The position numbers and the translations under genes were made by a program. This document shows positions 8,870 to 17,985 of a DNA stretch of 64,000 bases, one piece after another. Numbering within the stretch: position 1 is the stretch's first letter; every line of letters starts with the position of its first letter. The stretch spans positions 2,666,001 to 2,730,000 of the forward strand of contig NZ_JACOQK010000001.1 in the NCBI RefSeq assembly GCF_014297275.1. Reading direction: 5' to 3'. The notes beneath the pieces are model-generated. The model made no database searches, was not told the origin of the DNA, and saw only the letters and a program-made list of their open reading frames with translations. The stretch comes from Clostridium facile. GTDB lineage: Bacteria > Bacillota > Clostridia > Oscillospirales > Ruminococcaceae.

Positions 8870-10261
8870 ATGGCAAAAATGTGGGCTGGCCGGTTCAAAA
8901 AAGAAGTGGATGAAAAAGTAAACGATTTTAACTCCTCGATTTCTTTTGATGCCAGGATGTACCGCCAAGATATTACAGGTAGTATTGCCCATGCAACCAT
9001 GCTGGGGAAAACAGGAATTATCGAGTTATCCGAATCCCAGGCGCTGGTAGAAGGGTTAAAAGGTATTTTAGAAGATATTGAACAGGGAAAATTGGAGTTT
9101 GATCCTACCGCGGAAGATATCCATATGTTTGTAGAAGCGGAACTAACAAAGCGGTTAGGGGATACTGGAAAGCGGTTGCATACCTCCCGTAGTAGGAACG
9201 ACCAGGTTGCTTTGGATTTTAAAATGTACCTGAAGGATGAAATCATCGAAATCCGTGGGATGGTAGCAGAACTGGTGGAAACTTTATACACCTTGGCAGA
9301 GCAGCATTTGGACACCATTATGCCAGGGTATACCCATTTACAGCGGGCACAACCGGTTACTTTTGCCCATCATTTAATGGCGTATGTTCAGATGTTTCTG
9401 CGGGATATTGGCCGGTTAAACGACTGTTACAAACGGATGGACACCATGCCTTTGGGCAGCTGTGCCCTAGCAGCAACAACCTACCCCATTGATCGGGACA
9501 TGGTAACCGAATTGTTGGGGTTTCAATCTCCAACTGAAAACAGTTTAGATGGGGTTTCAGACCGTGATTACTGTATCGAATTAACCAGCGACATCAGCTT
9601 GCTTATGACCCATCTTTCTCGTTTTTCAGAGGAAATTATTTTGTGGTGTTCCTGGGAGTTTAAGTTTATCGAATTGGATGATGCCTACGCAACCGGTTCT
9701 AGCATTATGCCACAAAAGAAAAATCCAGATATTACGGAATTAATCCGTGGAAAAACAGGTAGGGTTAACGGGGATTTGACCACTTTGCTGACCATGATGA
9801 AGGGGCTTCCACTGGCATATAATAAAGATATGCAAGAGGATAAGGAAGCTACTTTTGATGCTATCGATACTGTAAAACTTTGTATTTCTACCTTTATCCC
9901 AATGATTCGAACGATGAAAGTGTTAAAAGAAAATATGCGCCACGCTGCGGCAAAGGGTTTCATCAATGCTACAGATTGCGCGGATTACCTTGTGAAAAAA
10001 GGGTTGCCTTTCCGCGACGCATATAAAATTACAGGGGAATTGGTGGCAATCTGTATTGACCAGAACAAGACTTTGGAAACACTGGAATTATCCACGTATC
10101 AATCTGTTTGTGAAACTTTTGAACAGGACGTATACCAGGCAATTGACCTGTTAACCTGCGTGAATGGGCGCAACACAAAAGGAGGCCCATCCTCTAAAAG
10201 TGTATCTGTCCAAATTGCCAACGCAAAACAAACATTAAAAACGTTAATGGAGGGGAAATAA
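8870..10261 (+). CDS. argH: Argininosuccinate lyase
   Basis: 463 residues. It cleaves argininosuccinate to arginine and fumarate. The fumarase/aspartase superfamily signature GSSIMPQKKNP is at about residues 276-286, and the N-terminus MWAGRF is typical. TSRSRNDQ and GYTHLQRAQP contribute active-site residues. The ATG has AGGAGA at about 8-nt spacing. argF begins two bases after its stop, so the two are almost certainly translated as a pair. Confidence 0.98.
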   Translation: MAKMWAGRFKKEVDEKVNDFNSSISFDARMYRQDITGSIAHATMLGKTGIIELSESQALVEGLKGILEDIEQGKLEFDPTAEDIHMFVEAELTKRLGDTGKRLHTSRSRNDQVALDFKMYLKDEIIEIRGMVAELVETLYTLAEQHLDTIMPGYTHLQRAQPVTFAHHLMAYVQMFLRDIGRLNDCYKRMDTMPLGSCALAATTYPIDRDMVTELLGFQSPTENSLDGVSDRDYCIELTSDISLLMTHLSRFSEEIILWCSWEFKFIELDDAYATGSSIMPQKKNPDITELIRGKTGRVNGDLTTLLTMMKGLPLAYNKDMQEDKEATFDAIDTVKLCISTFIPMIRTMKVLKENMRHAAAKGFINATDCADYLVKKGLPFRDAYKITGELVAICIDQNKTLETLELSTYQSVCETFEQDVYQAIDLLTCVNGRNTKGGPSSKSVSVQIANAKQTLKTLMEGK

Positions 10262-10263
10262 CC

Positions 10264-11172
10264 ATGAAACATTTATTAAAATTACTGGATTTGACCAAAG
10301 AAGAAATTATTGAACTGCTGGATTTAGCGGATAAATTGAAATATGAAAGTAAAAACGGGATTGAACATCCTATTTTAAAAGGAAAAACATTAGGTATGAT
10401 TTTCCAAAAATCCTCTACTAGAACTCGTGTTTCCTTTGAAACTGGAATGTACCAATTGGGTGGCTACCCATTGTTTTTATCTTCCAACGATTTGCAAATT
10501 GGTCGTGGGGAACCCGTTCAAGATACTGCTCGTGTTCTTTCCCGCTATATTGATGGGATTATGATCCGCACTTTTGAACAAAAAGAGGTAGAAGACTTAG
10601 CAGAATATGGTAGTATTCCAATCATCAATGGACTGACCGATTTTTGTCATCCATGCCAGGTGTTGGCGGATTTACAGACAATCCGGGAATATAAAACTGG
10701 GTTTGACGGCTTGAAGATGTGCTATATTGGCGATGGAAATAACATGGCCAACTCTTTAATCGTAGGTGGTCTAAAAGTGGGGATGAAAGTATCTGTTGCT
10801 TGCCCAGAGGAGTATGAACCAGCAAAAGAAGTGTTGGATTTCGCAAAACAATATGATTGCTTTGAACTGACCACCGATCCAAAACAGGCTGCAAAAGATG
10901 CGGATATCTTATTTACAGATGTATGGGCTTCTATGGGACAGGAGGAAGAATCCGTAAAACGCCGTACTGTATTCCAGGGAGTTTATCAAATCAACGATGA
11001 AATTATGGCAGTGGCAAAACCGGACGCAATGGTGCAGCATTGTTTGCCAGCCCACCGTGGAGAAGAAATTACAGAAGCTGTGTTGGAAGCACATGCGAAT
11101 GAAATTTTTGATGAAGCGGAAAATCGCCTACATGCCCAAAAAGCAGTTTTGGTAAAATTGATGGCAGATTAA
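10264..11172 (+). CDS. argF: Ornithine carbamoyltransferase
   Basis: 302 residues. It makes citrulline from ornithine and carbamoyl phosphate. The carbamoyl-phosphate loop STRTR is at residues 51-55, HPCQ near residue 130 is the second phosphate contact, and HCLPAHRGEE near the C-terminus carries the ornithine-site cysteine. Since argG and argH precede it in a biosynthetic order behind ARG boxes, the anabolic ArgF role is preferred to the catabolic ArcB role. GGAGG overlaps the end of argH and serves as its ribosome site. Confidence 0.97.
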   Translation: MKHLLKLLDLTKEEIIELLDLADKLKYESKNGIEHPILKGKTLGMIFQKSSTRTRVSFETGMYQLGGYPLFLSSNDLQIGRGEPVQDTARVLSRYIDGIMIRTFEQKEVEDLAEYGSIPIINGLTDFCHPCQVLADLQTIREYKTGFDGLKMCYIGDGNNMANSLIVGGLKVGMKVSVACPEEYEPAKEVLDFAKQYDCFELTTDPKQAAKDADILFTDVWASMGQEEESVKRRTVFQGVYQINDEIMAVAKPDAMVQHCLPAHRGEEITEAVLEAHANEIFDEAENRLHAQKAVLVKLMAD

Positions 11173-11191
11173 TCAGATTTGTTTGATATCG

Positions 11192-11223
11192 AATAGGGGA
11201 TTTTCAGAATCCCCTATTTTTTA
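11192..11223 (+). terminator. Intrinsic terminator of argGHF
   Basis: A perfect 11-bp stem (11192-11202 with 11208-11218), a 5-nt loop and a run of T. Confidence 0.92.
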
Positions 11224-11672
11224 TTATAACTTTGCCGAAAATGGCCCTGTGATTCTAAAATAGGGTTACGCTAGAGAAAAATAGAGTAAATTCTATCCTG
11301 TTTTATCAGAGAAAAACCAATTCAATACTTTTTGGAATTGTATTTGTCAATGATGAAATAATGGTTATGGCTATACCCAGTAAGAAGTGATTCAAAGTAA
11401 TTTCACTTTTTTAATTTCTACCAAATAATCGGATATTGCATTGATAGACCTGAAAAAATTGTTTGTTTTTACAATAAACTCTTTTAACATAAAAATATAA
11501 AATGATTTTTTTAATTACTATTTTACAATAAATAAAGGAATATAACAGAGTAAATATATGAAATATTTATAAATGTAAATATTTGATGACAGAGTTTTAT
11601 AAAATTGGATTTTGCTTTATGTTGACGTATACTAAATTTATCCTATTTTTGATGCGAGGAGAGAATCACCCC
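11224..11672. other. AT-rich region before the B6 kinase operon
   Basis: About 450 bases. It holds a weak AAGTGA/TCACTT hairpin followed by six T near 11385-11413 and long AT tracts. No convincing gene is present. A reading frame open from 11583 has no ribosome site until the start chosen at 11673. The operon promoter must lie here, but no consensus pair stands out. Confidence 0.5.
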
Positions 11673-12503
11673 ATGTCACACAACAATCAGAAGAAAATTG
11701 CGGTAATCAATGATTTTTCCGGATTTGGGCGATGTTCTATCGCGGTGGCGTTGCCGATTATTTCTGCTATGAAAATTCAGTGCTGTCCTATCCCCACAGC
11801 GATTTTTTCCAACCACACAGGTTTTCAAAGTTTTTACTACAAAGACTATACCCAATCCATGAAGCCGTATATTGCAGAATGGAAAAAACTTGGATTGCAG
11901 TTTGAAGGAATTGATACTGGATTTTTGGGATCGGAAGAACAAATTGAAATTGTAATTGATTTTTTTCAACAATTCAAATCCAGCCATACGATTGGAATTG
12001 TAGACCCTGTTATGGGGGACAATGGTAAGCTGTACCCGACTTACAGTCCAAAGCTGGCATCAAAAATGCACTGGTTAGTAGAATACGCCGATATTTTAAC
12101 ACCAAATCTAACCGAAGCATGTATTTTAACAGGAAAAGGTTATCGGGAAAATTATAGTATGCCTGAATTAGAGAAAATGTGTCATCTATTATCTCAGCAA
12201 GGGCCAAAAAAGATTGTGATTTCTGGCATTCAAGATGGAGAGTATATTGGAAATTTTGTGTATGAACAAGGCAAGGAAAGCAAAATAATCCGCTCCCTAA
12301 AAATTGGTGCTACCCGTTCTGGAACAGGGGATGTTTTTTCTTCTATTATTGCAGGTGCCGCTGTCAATGGAATAGATTTTTACCAATCTGTTCAGTTGGC
12401 AACTGATTTTATCTCAAAATCAGTTTTAAAAACAACTGAAATGGGGATTCCGGATACAGATGGAATCTGTTTTGAAGAATTTTTAACAGACTTAATAGTT
12501 TAG
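11673..12503 (+). CDS. Pyridoxal/pyridoxine kinase (PdxY/PdxK type)
   Basis: 276 residues from the ATG at 11673, with AGGAGA at about 10-nt spacing; earlier in-frame starts lack a ribosome site or overlap this one. It is a ribokinase-fold kinase that phosphorylates vitamin B6 vitamers. The N-terminus INDFSGFGRCS, VDPVMGDNG at about residues 112-120, and the C-terminal anion-hole loop SGTGDVFSS (about 217-225) match the PdxY/PdxK family. Eleven bases separate it from an ECF-type membrane protein, and a radical SAM gene follows, so B6 salvage with uptake is the natural reading. Specificity (pyridoxal or hydroxymethylpyrimidine) is not certain. Confidence 0.87.
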   Translation: MSHNNQKKIAVINDFSGFGRCSIAVALPIISAMKIQCCPIPTAIFSNHTGFQSFYYKDYTQSMKPYIAEWKKLGLQFEGIDTGFLGSEEQIEIVIDFFQQFKSSHTIGIVDPVMGDNGKLYPTYSPKLASKMHWLVEYADILTPNLTEACILTGKGYRENYSMPELEKMCHLLSQQGPKKIVISGIQDGEYIGNFVYEQGKESKIIRSLKIGATRSGTGDVFSSIIAGAAVNGIDFYQSVQLATDFISKSVLKTTEMGIPDTDGICFEEFLTDLIV

Positions 12504-12514
12504 GGGGAGTTCTT

Positions 12515-13039
12515 ATGCAACAGAACACAACAAAAGTAAAATACCTGGTATTATCAGCGATGTTCGCCGCGTTAATTTTTGTTTTAACCGCTTATCTACA
12601 CATTCCCAGCCATACCGGATACACCCATGTTGGTGATGCGTTTATTTATATGGCAGCTAGCTTATTACCTACCCCTTATGCGATAGGCGCCAGTGTAGTT
12701 GGTGCAGCGATGGCAGATGCTTTGTCCGGCTATGTTATTTGGGTAGTACCTACTATTATTATTAAGGCGCTTACAGTATTTTGTTTTACCAATAAGGCAA
12801 AAACGATATTGTGTAAACGGAACTTATTTGGCTTAATACCTGCGTTTGCTCTTTGCGTAGGGGGATATTATCTGGCTGAAGTAATTATCGTGCAAAACTG
12901 GATTTCGCCTTTGGCGGGAATTACCGGTTATTTTGTTCAAATTGGGTTCAGCGGTGGATTATATCTGGTTTTAGGGTTTGCTTTGGATCGAATGGGGTTT
13001 AAACAGCGCAATCGTATTTTTAGCCAAAACAACGCATAG
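12515..13039 (+). CDS. ECF transporter S component-like membrane protein
   Basis: 174 residues with about five to six hydrophobic helices and a short basic tail. The first helix (VLSAMFAALIFVLTAYL), the GDAFIYMAASLL segment and the ADALSGY segment are typical of small ECF substrate-binding S components. These need a shared EcfA/EcfT module, which is not in this window. The position between a B6 kinase and a radical SAM gene suggests import of a vitamin-like compound, perhaps a B6 vitamer (inference). The ATG is preceded by GGGGGAG. Confidence 0.75.
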   Translation: MQQNTTKVKYLVLSAMFAALIFVLTAYLHIPSHTGYTHVGDAFIYMAASLLPTPYAIGASVVGAAMADALSGYVIWVVPTIIIKALTVFCFTNKAKTILCKRNLFGLIPAFALCVGGYYLAEVIIVQNWISPLAGITGYFVQIGFSGGLYLVLGFALDRMGFKQRNRIFSQNNA

Positions 13040-13050
13040 GAGGAAATGAT

Positions 13051-13656
13051 ATGACAATTTTATATCCAGCGAAAGATGGGCTATATGTGAATTTAACCAA
13101 CCGATGCCCATGTTCCTGTACTTTTTGTTTAAGACAGAACCAGGATGGGGTATATGGCTCGGATTCCTTGTGGTTGGAACATGAGCCCAGTTTTGAAGAA
13201 ATTTTAGAAGAGCTGAAAAAACAGAATCTTACCCAATATAACGAACTGGTATTTTGCGGATATGGGGAACCTACTGAGCGTTTGGATGTTTTGTTACAGG
13301 TTGCTGCCTACTGTAAGAGAGCATGTCCTTCTTTGCTCATCCGTATCAATACCAATGGGCTGGCGGATTTAATATGGAAAAAGCCTACTGCGCAACAATT
13401 AAAAGGATTGATTGACACTGTTTCGATCAGTTTAAATGCACCAGATGCGGAAGAATATTACCGATTGACCAGGAGCAAATTTGGTTTCAAATCTTTTGAC
13501 GCGATGTTACAATATGCAAAAGATTGCACCAAGTATGTACCAAATGTGGTTATGACGGTTGTAGACCAGGTGACGACCCTGGAAGAACAGCAAAAGAGCA
13601 AAGAAATTTGTGATAGCATTGGTGTTACTTTACGGGTTCGTCCTTATGAAGAATAA
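13051..13656 (+). CDS. Short radical SAM protein
   Basis: 201 residues. The 4Fe-4S motif C19-x3-C23-x2-C26 follows an NLTNRCPCSC segment. CGYGEPTE (about 68-75) and INTNGL (about 95-100) are the SAM-binding glycine-rich and ribose contacts, and SISLNAPD is the next strand. It is shorter than most radical SAM enzymes and has no extra Fe-S domain. It resembles the branch often called TatD-associated radical SAM, but no tatD is here. It lies 11 bases after the ECF-type gene with an AGGAGG site, as the last gene of the operon. The reaction is unknown. Confidence 0.82.
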   Translation: MTILYPAKDGLYVNLTNRCPCSCTFCLRQNQDGVYGSDSLWLEHEPSFEEILEELKKQNLTQYNELVFCGYGEPTERLDVLLQVAAYCKRACPSLLIRINTNGLADLIWKKPTAQQLKGLIDTVSISLNAPDAEEYYRLTRSKFGFKSFDAMLQYAKDCTKYVPNVVMTVVDQVTTLEEQQKSKEICDSIGVTLRVRPYEE

Positions 13657-13719
13657 TTTTAAATAAAATATGAACATTTAGCGATTGTGTAAATTTTGTT
13701 TATTTAGGGTATACTATGG

Positions 13720-13748
13720 TTGCATCCTGCCGGAATAGATGTTATACT
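13720..13748 (+). promoter_or_regulatory. Candidate promoter of the riboswitch-ATPase unit
   Basis: TTGCAT at 13720-13725, a 17-bp spacer and TATACT at 13743-13748. It would start transcription near 13755, about 35 bases before the aptamer. A second TATACT at 13710-13715 is an alternative. Confidence 0.5.
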
Positions 13749-13788
13749 AGCAATAGATTCTATATTTCGTTTTATGATATTGTATATC

Positions 13789-13888
13789 CATTAAAAGGGA
13801 GTAGTTGAAATACATCATCAACAACCTCGATTACGCTAGTGTAATCTGGTGGTGTATACCAAACCAGTTGGTAACAAGACTTTTAATG
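13789..13888 (+). promoter_or_regulatory. yybP-ykoY (Mn2+) riboswitch aptamer
   Basis: The closing helix P1 pairs CATTAAAAG (13789-13797) with CTTTTAATG (13880-13888). The conserved GGGAGTAG loop follows the 5' strand (13797-13804), and ACAAGAC precedes the 3' strand. The interior forms two helical arms. This is the arrangement of the yybP-ykoY family, which senses Mn2+. A P-type ATPase downstream is one of the classic genes it controls. The first G of the usual GGGGAGTAG is replaced by the P1 strand context, a small deviation. Confidence 0.78.
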
Positions 13889-13926
13889 TAATTCCGATGA
13901 GAGGGATTACATTAAAAGTCTTTTTT
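13878..13926 (+). terminator. Riboswitch-controlled intrinsic terminator
   Basis: A perfect 15-bp stem (13878-13892 with 13906-13920) followed by TTTTTT. Its left arm contains the 3' strand of the aptamer P1, so aptamer and terminator exclude each other. Metal binding would hold P1 and let transcription continue. Confidence 0.88.
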
Positions 13927-13984
13927 GTTACTTTACAATGGAATAGTGGAATCAAAAAGGAAATACAAAAGGAGTGGATTGCCA

Positions 13985-16603
13985 ATGGCAGCATATTTTA
14001 ACCAGTCTGCGGAATCCGTATTAAAGGCATTGGATACCCAAATGGAGGGGCTGCAGGATTCCCAAGTAACAGAACGCCGGCAAAAATATGGCGATAATAC
14101 ATTGACAGAGACCAAACGAAAATCGCCAATTGTGGTTTTTTTAGAGCAATTTAAAGATTTATTGGTTGGTATCCTAATTGTAGCCGCAATTATTTCAATG
14201 TTTTCAGGAGAAATAGAAAGTACCATTGTTATTTTTGCGGTGATTATCCTGAACGCGATTTTAGGCACTGTACAGCATTTTAAAGCGGAAAAGTCCTTAG
14301 CTAGTTTAAAATCTCTTTCTTCTCCTACAGCCAAAGTACTGCGGAATGGTGTGAAAATTGAAATCCCTTCTGCTGAAGTAGTACCAGGGGATATCGTATT
14401 TTTAGAAGCTGGCGATATGGTTGTGGCAGATGGCAGGATTTTGGAGAACTATTCCCTACAGGTGAATGAAAGCTCTTTAACGGGAGAATCGGAGAATGTA
14501 ACCAAAATAGCGGAAAAGATCAACCAAGATAAATTGCCTTTGGGGGACCAGAAGAATATGGTATTTTCTGGGTCGTTTATTACCTATGGCAGAGCAGTTA
14601 TGGTAGTTACATCTACAGGAATGAATACCGAAATTGGTAAGATTGCTACCTTAATGAACCAGACACAGCAAAAGGCAACCCCATTACAAGTGAGTTTGGA
14701 TGAATTTAGCAAAAAATTAGCTCTTGTAATCATTGCTATCTGTATTGTGGTATTTGGGCTAGGATTATATCGTAATATGCCTTTCCTGGATGCTTTGATG
14801 TTTGCGGTTGCCTTAGCTGTAGCGGCAATTCCAGAGGCTTTGAGCAGTATTGTTACCATTGTATTGGCAATGGGAACACAGAAGATGGTAAAAGAAAACG
14901 CCATTATCAAACAATTAAAAGCAGTAGAAAGTTTGGGTTCTGTATCCATTATCTGTTCGGATAAAACAGGGACATTAACCCAAAATAAAATGACCGTACA
15001 GCAAATTTATACAGACCATCAATTATTTGATTGCAAAAAGTTAGATCGTTCCAATCCAGTCCATCAACTATTATTGGACACAGCTGTATTGGCAAATGAC
15101 GCTACTATTATTGATGGAAACCCCATTGGAGACCCCACTGAATTTGCTTTGATTGATTTAGCGCATCATTTTGAAGTAGAGGAAGTCTCTTATAGAGAAC
15201 AGTACCCTCGATTATCGGAAATTCCATTTGATTCTGATCGGAAACTGATGAGTACTGTCCATATGCTAAATGGAAAACGCATGATGCTCACAAAGGGTGC
15301 ATTGGACGTGCTAATGGAACGGGTCACCCAAATTTACACGGCAAAGGGTGTCTGTCCAATTACGCCAGAAGATAAACAGAAAATTTTGGATGCCAACCAA
15401 CACTTATCTGAAAATGGGCTGCGTGTTCTTGCTTTCGCTTGCAAAGAACTGAATACAGAAAATAATATTACATTAGAAGATGAGCAGGGATATACCTTTG
15501 TAGGATTAATTTCGATGATAGACCCTCCAAGGGAAGAATCCAAGCAGGCGGTAGCCGATGCCCGCCGTGCTGGCATTAAACCAATTATGATTACTGGCGA
15601 CCATAAAGTAACTGCTTCCGCTATTGCCAAACAAATCGGCATTATGCAGGAAGGGGATATGGCGTTAACTGGATTGGAATTGGATGCGTTTACCGACCAG
15701 CAGTTGGATGAAGTGTTGGAAAAAGTTTCTGTTTACGCAAGAGTATCTCCGGAGCATAAAATCCGTATTGTAGACGCATGGCAAAGAAAAGGCAAAATTG
15801 TTTCTATGACTGGAGATGGGGTAAACGATGCACCAGCTCTGAAAAAGGCGGATATCGGAATTGCAATGGGTATTACTGGTACTGAAGTATCCAAAGATGC
15901 CGCTTCGATGATTTTAACGGATGATAACTTTGCAACCATTGTAAAAGCGGTTGCCAATGGTAGAAATGTATACCGCAATATTAAAAACGCAATTAAATTC
16001 CTGTTAGGTGGCAATATGGCAGGAATTTTAGTGGTACTGTATACTTCTATTGCAGCGTTGCCAGTTCCATTTGTCCCTGTACATTTGTTGTTTATCAACT
16101 TGCTAACGGATAGCCTTCCTGCAATTGCAATTGGTATGGAACCAGCCAGTAAGGATGTTTTAAAAGACCCTCCGCGTGATCCAAAAGAAGGTATTTTAAC
16201 AGGGGACTTTTTAATGCGGATCTGTGTAGAAGGTTGTATTATTGGAATTTTCACTTTAATTGCTTTCTACATCGGATTGCAGACTTCCGCTGCTGTTGCA
16301 AGTACCATGGCTTTTTGTACTTTATCTTTGGCACGATTGTTCCATGGGTTCAACTGTAGAAGCAAACACTCTATTGGAAAAGTAGGGCTGTTTAGCAATA
16401 TTTACAGTGTACTTGCTTTTGTAGTGGGTGTGTTGCTATTAAGCGCAGTGATGTATATCCCATTCTTGCATGGTTTATTCTCAGTTGCTCCATTAAGTGG
16501 TGCTAATATTGGTTTTATTTATTTGCTGGCATTTTGTCCAACCTTTATTATCCAGCTTTACAAGAGTATCCGGGAAGCTGTTTTCAATAGAAAAAACAGA
16601 TAA
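13985..16603 (+). CDS. P-type cation-transporting ATPase (P2A type, probable Mn2+/Ca2+ exporter)
   Basis: 872 residues from the ATG at 13985, with AAGGAG upstream; a TTG-initiated extension into the terminator is not credible. The N-terminal cation-ATPase domain comes first, then TGES (166-169, dephosphorylation), PEAL in helix M4 (ion site), the phosphorylated Asp326 in DKTGTLT, the nucleotide domain, TGDGVNDAPALK, and the M6 motif NLLTDSLPA. Ten membrane helices are expected. The family is SERCA-like Ca2+ ATPases, several of which export Mn2+. A Mn2+ riboswitch in the leader argues for Mn2+ export when the metal is in excess (inference). Monocistronic. Confidence 0.93.
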   Translation: MAAYFNQSAESVLKALDTQMEGLQDSQVTERRQKYGDNTLTETKRKSPIVVFLEQFKDLLVGILIVAAIISMFSGEIESTIVIFAVIILNAILGTVQHFKAEKSLASLKSLSSPTAKVLRNGVKIEIPSAEVVPGDIVFLEAGDMVVADGRILENYSLQVNESSLTGESENVTKIAEKINQDKLPLGDQKNMVFSGSFITYGRAVMVVTSTGMNTEIGKIATLMNQTQQKATPLQVSLDEFSKKLALVIIAICIVVFGLGLYRNMPFLDALMFAVALAVAAIPEALSSIVTIVLAMGTQKMVKENAIIKQLKAVESLGSVSIICSDKTGTLTQNKMTVQQIYTDHQLFDCKKLDRSNPVHQLLLDTAVLANDATIIDGNPIGDPTEFALIDLAHHFEVEEVSYREQYPRLSEIPFDSDRKLMSTVHMLNGKRMMLTKGALDVLMERVTQIYTAKGVCPITPEDKQKILDANQHLSENGLRVLAFACKELNTENNITLEDEQGYTFVGLISMIDPPREESKQAVADARRAGIKPIMITGDHKVTASAIAKQIGIMQEGDMALTGLELDAFTDQQLDEVLEKVSVYARVSPEHKIRIVDAWQRKGKIVSMTGDGVNDAPALKKADIGIAMGITGTEVSKDAASMILTDDNFATIVKAVANGRNVYRNIKNAIKFLLGGNMAGILVVLYTSIAALPVPFVPVHLLFINLLTDSLPAIAIGMEPASKDVLKDPPRDPKEGILTGDFLMRICVEGCIIGIFTLIAFYIGLQTSAAVASTMAFCTLSLARLFHGFNCRSKHSIGKVGLFSNIYSVLAFVVGVLLLSAVMYIPFLHGLFSVAPLSGANIGFIYLLAFCPTFIIQLYKSIREAVFNRKNR

Positions 16604-16821
16604 TTTGCAGTGAAATAAAAAGTTCACATTTTTATAACACACCATGCGATTTTGAATCCTACAATAATAATTGTAAAAGGAAAGAAAAACAAACATCTAC
16701 TAACAGAAGGTGATTCCAATGGGAAAAATAATAAACGTTCGTTGACCTGTTAATCCAAACCGAACGCATGTAAATTGAATCGGATTAAATAATCAATACT
16801 TTTTAATCGGAGGTAATTTAT

Positions 16822-17280
16822 ATGTTTGCCATGAGACCTTATAACAATCGTAGACACAATCTGTCCTCTTATAATCCATTCCGCGAGATGGAAGAGCTAG
16901 AAAGAAATTTCTTTGACAGGCCATTTGATTTCTTTGATGACCATATGTTGTCAGAGTTTAAAACAGATATTATAGACCATGGTAATGAATATGTTTTGGA
17001 AGCGGATCTTCCAGGATTTAACAAAGATGACATTAGCTTGGATATTGATGGTGATGTATTGACTATTAAAGCGGAACGTCACTCTGAACATGAAGAAAAG
17101 GATAAGAAAAATGATTACGTTCGCTGTGAACGTTCTTATGGATCTTATTCCAGACAGTTTGATGTGTCAGAGGTAGATACAGACCATATTAAAGCGAAAT
17201 ATGATAATGGTGTTTTGAAACTAACTCTTCCAAAAAAGAAAGAAGAAGTAAAAACATCAAAGCGATTACAGATTGAATAG
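16822..17280 (+). CDS. Small heat shock protein, Hsp20/alpha-crystallin family
   Basis: 152 residues. The alpha-crystallin domain spans about residues 45-140 and includes EADLPGFNKDDI and GVLKLTLPKK. The N-terminal arm is Phe-rich and the C-terminal tail is lysine-rich. These are ATP-independent holdase chaperones. CGGAGG precedes the ATG at 8 nt. I looked upstream for the CIRCE and CtsR heat-shock operators and found neither; a 6-bp inverted repeat CGTTCG/CGAACG at about 16735-16765 is the only symmetric element. Monocistronic, with its own terminator. Confidence 0.95.
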   Translation: MFAMRPYNNRRHNLSSYNPFREMEELERNFFDRPFDFFDDHMLSEFKTDIIDHGNEYVLEADLPGFNKDDISLDIDGDVLTIKAERHSEHEEKDKKNDYVRCERSYGSYSRQFDVSEVDTDHIKAKYDNGVLKLTLPKKKEEVKTSKRLQIE

Positions 17281-17284
17281 TAGG

Positions 17285-17317
17285 AGCCTGATGGGAAATT
17301 TTCCTATCAGGCTTTTT
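17285..17317 (+). terminator. Intrinsic terminator of hsp20
   Basis: The AGCCTGAT/ATCAGGCT stem, extended by a GGGAAA/TTTCCT section with a wobble pair, ends in TTTTT just past the stop. Confidence 0.9.
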
Positions 17318-17914
17318 ACATGGTATCTTTTAGATGTGGAAAAAAGAGTAGTGCAACAATCATAATGGAGAGCTTTATCCAAGCCGAAAAGTGAAAGAAT
17401 GATTAAATAGCGAATAAAATAGTACTGTTTTTGACTCGTTTACAGGTGGCAGCGTGCAATAATAGAAATCAGCATCTCTTATAGTAGGATTGTGCAAGAG
17501 ATGCTCTTGACTATCTGACTAAGTGTGAAAAACTTTTTCAATTTTATTTAAGTTAGATAAGATTTTAGCAAATTTCCAGAAGGATAGCCTAAATAAACAT
17601 TTTTATTATTGACCTATTTTGATGGATTGTAATTGAAAAAGAATATTATGTTGAAATTATAACACTGCAAAAATCATTTTATCGAAAAGGATACAACAGT
17701 TATTTATGGAATAAGAGCATAAAGATTTTATTGTTTCTAGTAATGTTTTTGTCAGTCGTATTTTTTAAGCGGTTTTTATATTTGGCAGTATTCCTTACAG
17801 ATTTATATCCATTTGGTAAGGTAGTGCGATGTAATATTTTTGTTGTCCCATTTTCCGTGTTTATAAAACAATCTACGGGATTGATTTTATAGTGATCCTA
17901 TTATCATAAAATAA
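17318..17914. other. Intergenic region with one unexplained hairpin
   Basis: About 600 bases without a credible reading frame. The only structure is a perfect 10-bp inverted repeat, 17471-17480 with 17496-17505 (AGCATCTCTT/AAGAGATGCT), which has no T tail and does not follow a gene closely. Confidence 0.5.
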
Positions 17915-17975
17915 AAAATATCCTTTCTGGTGTATCAGTGCATTGCATTACAATATCATACAGAAAGGATATTTT
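17915..17975 (-). terminator. Terminator of the gltX-dehydrogenase unit
   Basis: A perfect 15-bp stem (17915-17929 with 17961-17975) around a 31-nt loop, followed by T on either strand. It lies 11 bases past the dehydrogenase stop. Confidence 0.8.
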
Positions 17976-17985
17976 TATTCAGATA

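Noticed and set aside
13925..13984. Longer N-terminus of the P-type ATPase
   Set aside because: The TTG at 13925 lies in the terminator tail and has no ribosome site, while the ATG at 13985 has a good one.
15733..16254. A 173-codon minus-strand frame inside the P-type ATPase
   Set aside because: Shadow of a well-defined coding sequence; no start signal or family.
16700..16821. Heat-shock operators (CIRCE, CtsR heptads) and an 8-codon frame upstream of hsp20
   Set aside because: No TTAGCACTC-N9-GAGTGCTAA or GGTCAAA repeat is present. The 8-codon frame (ATG at about 16719) is too short and not linked to a known leader.
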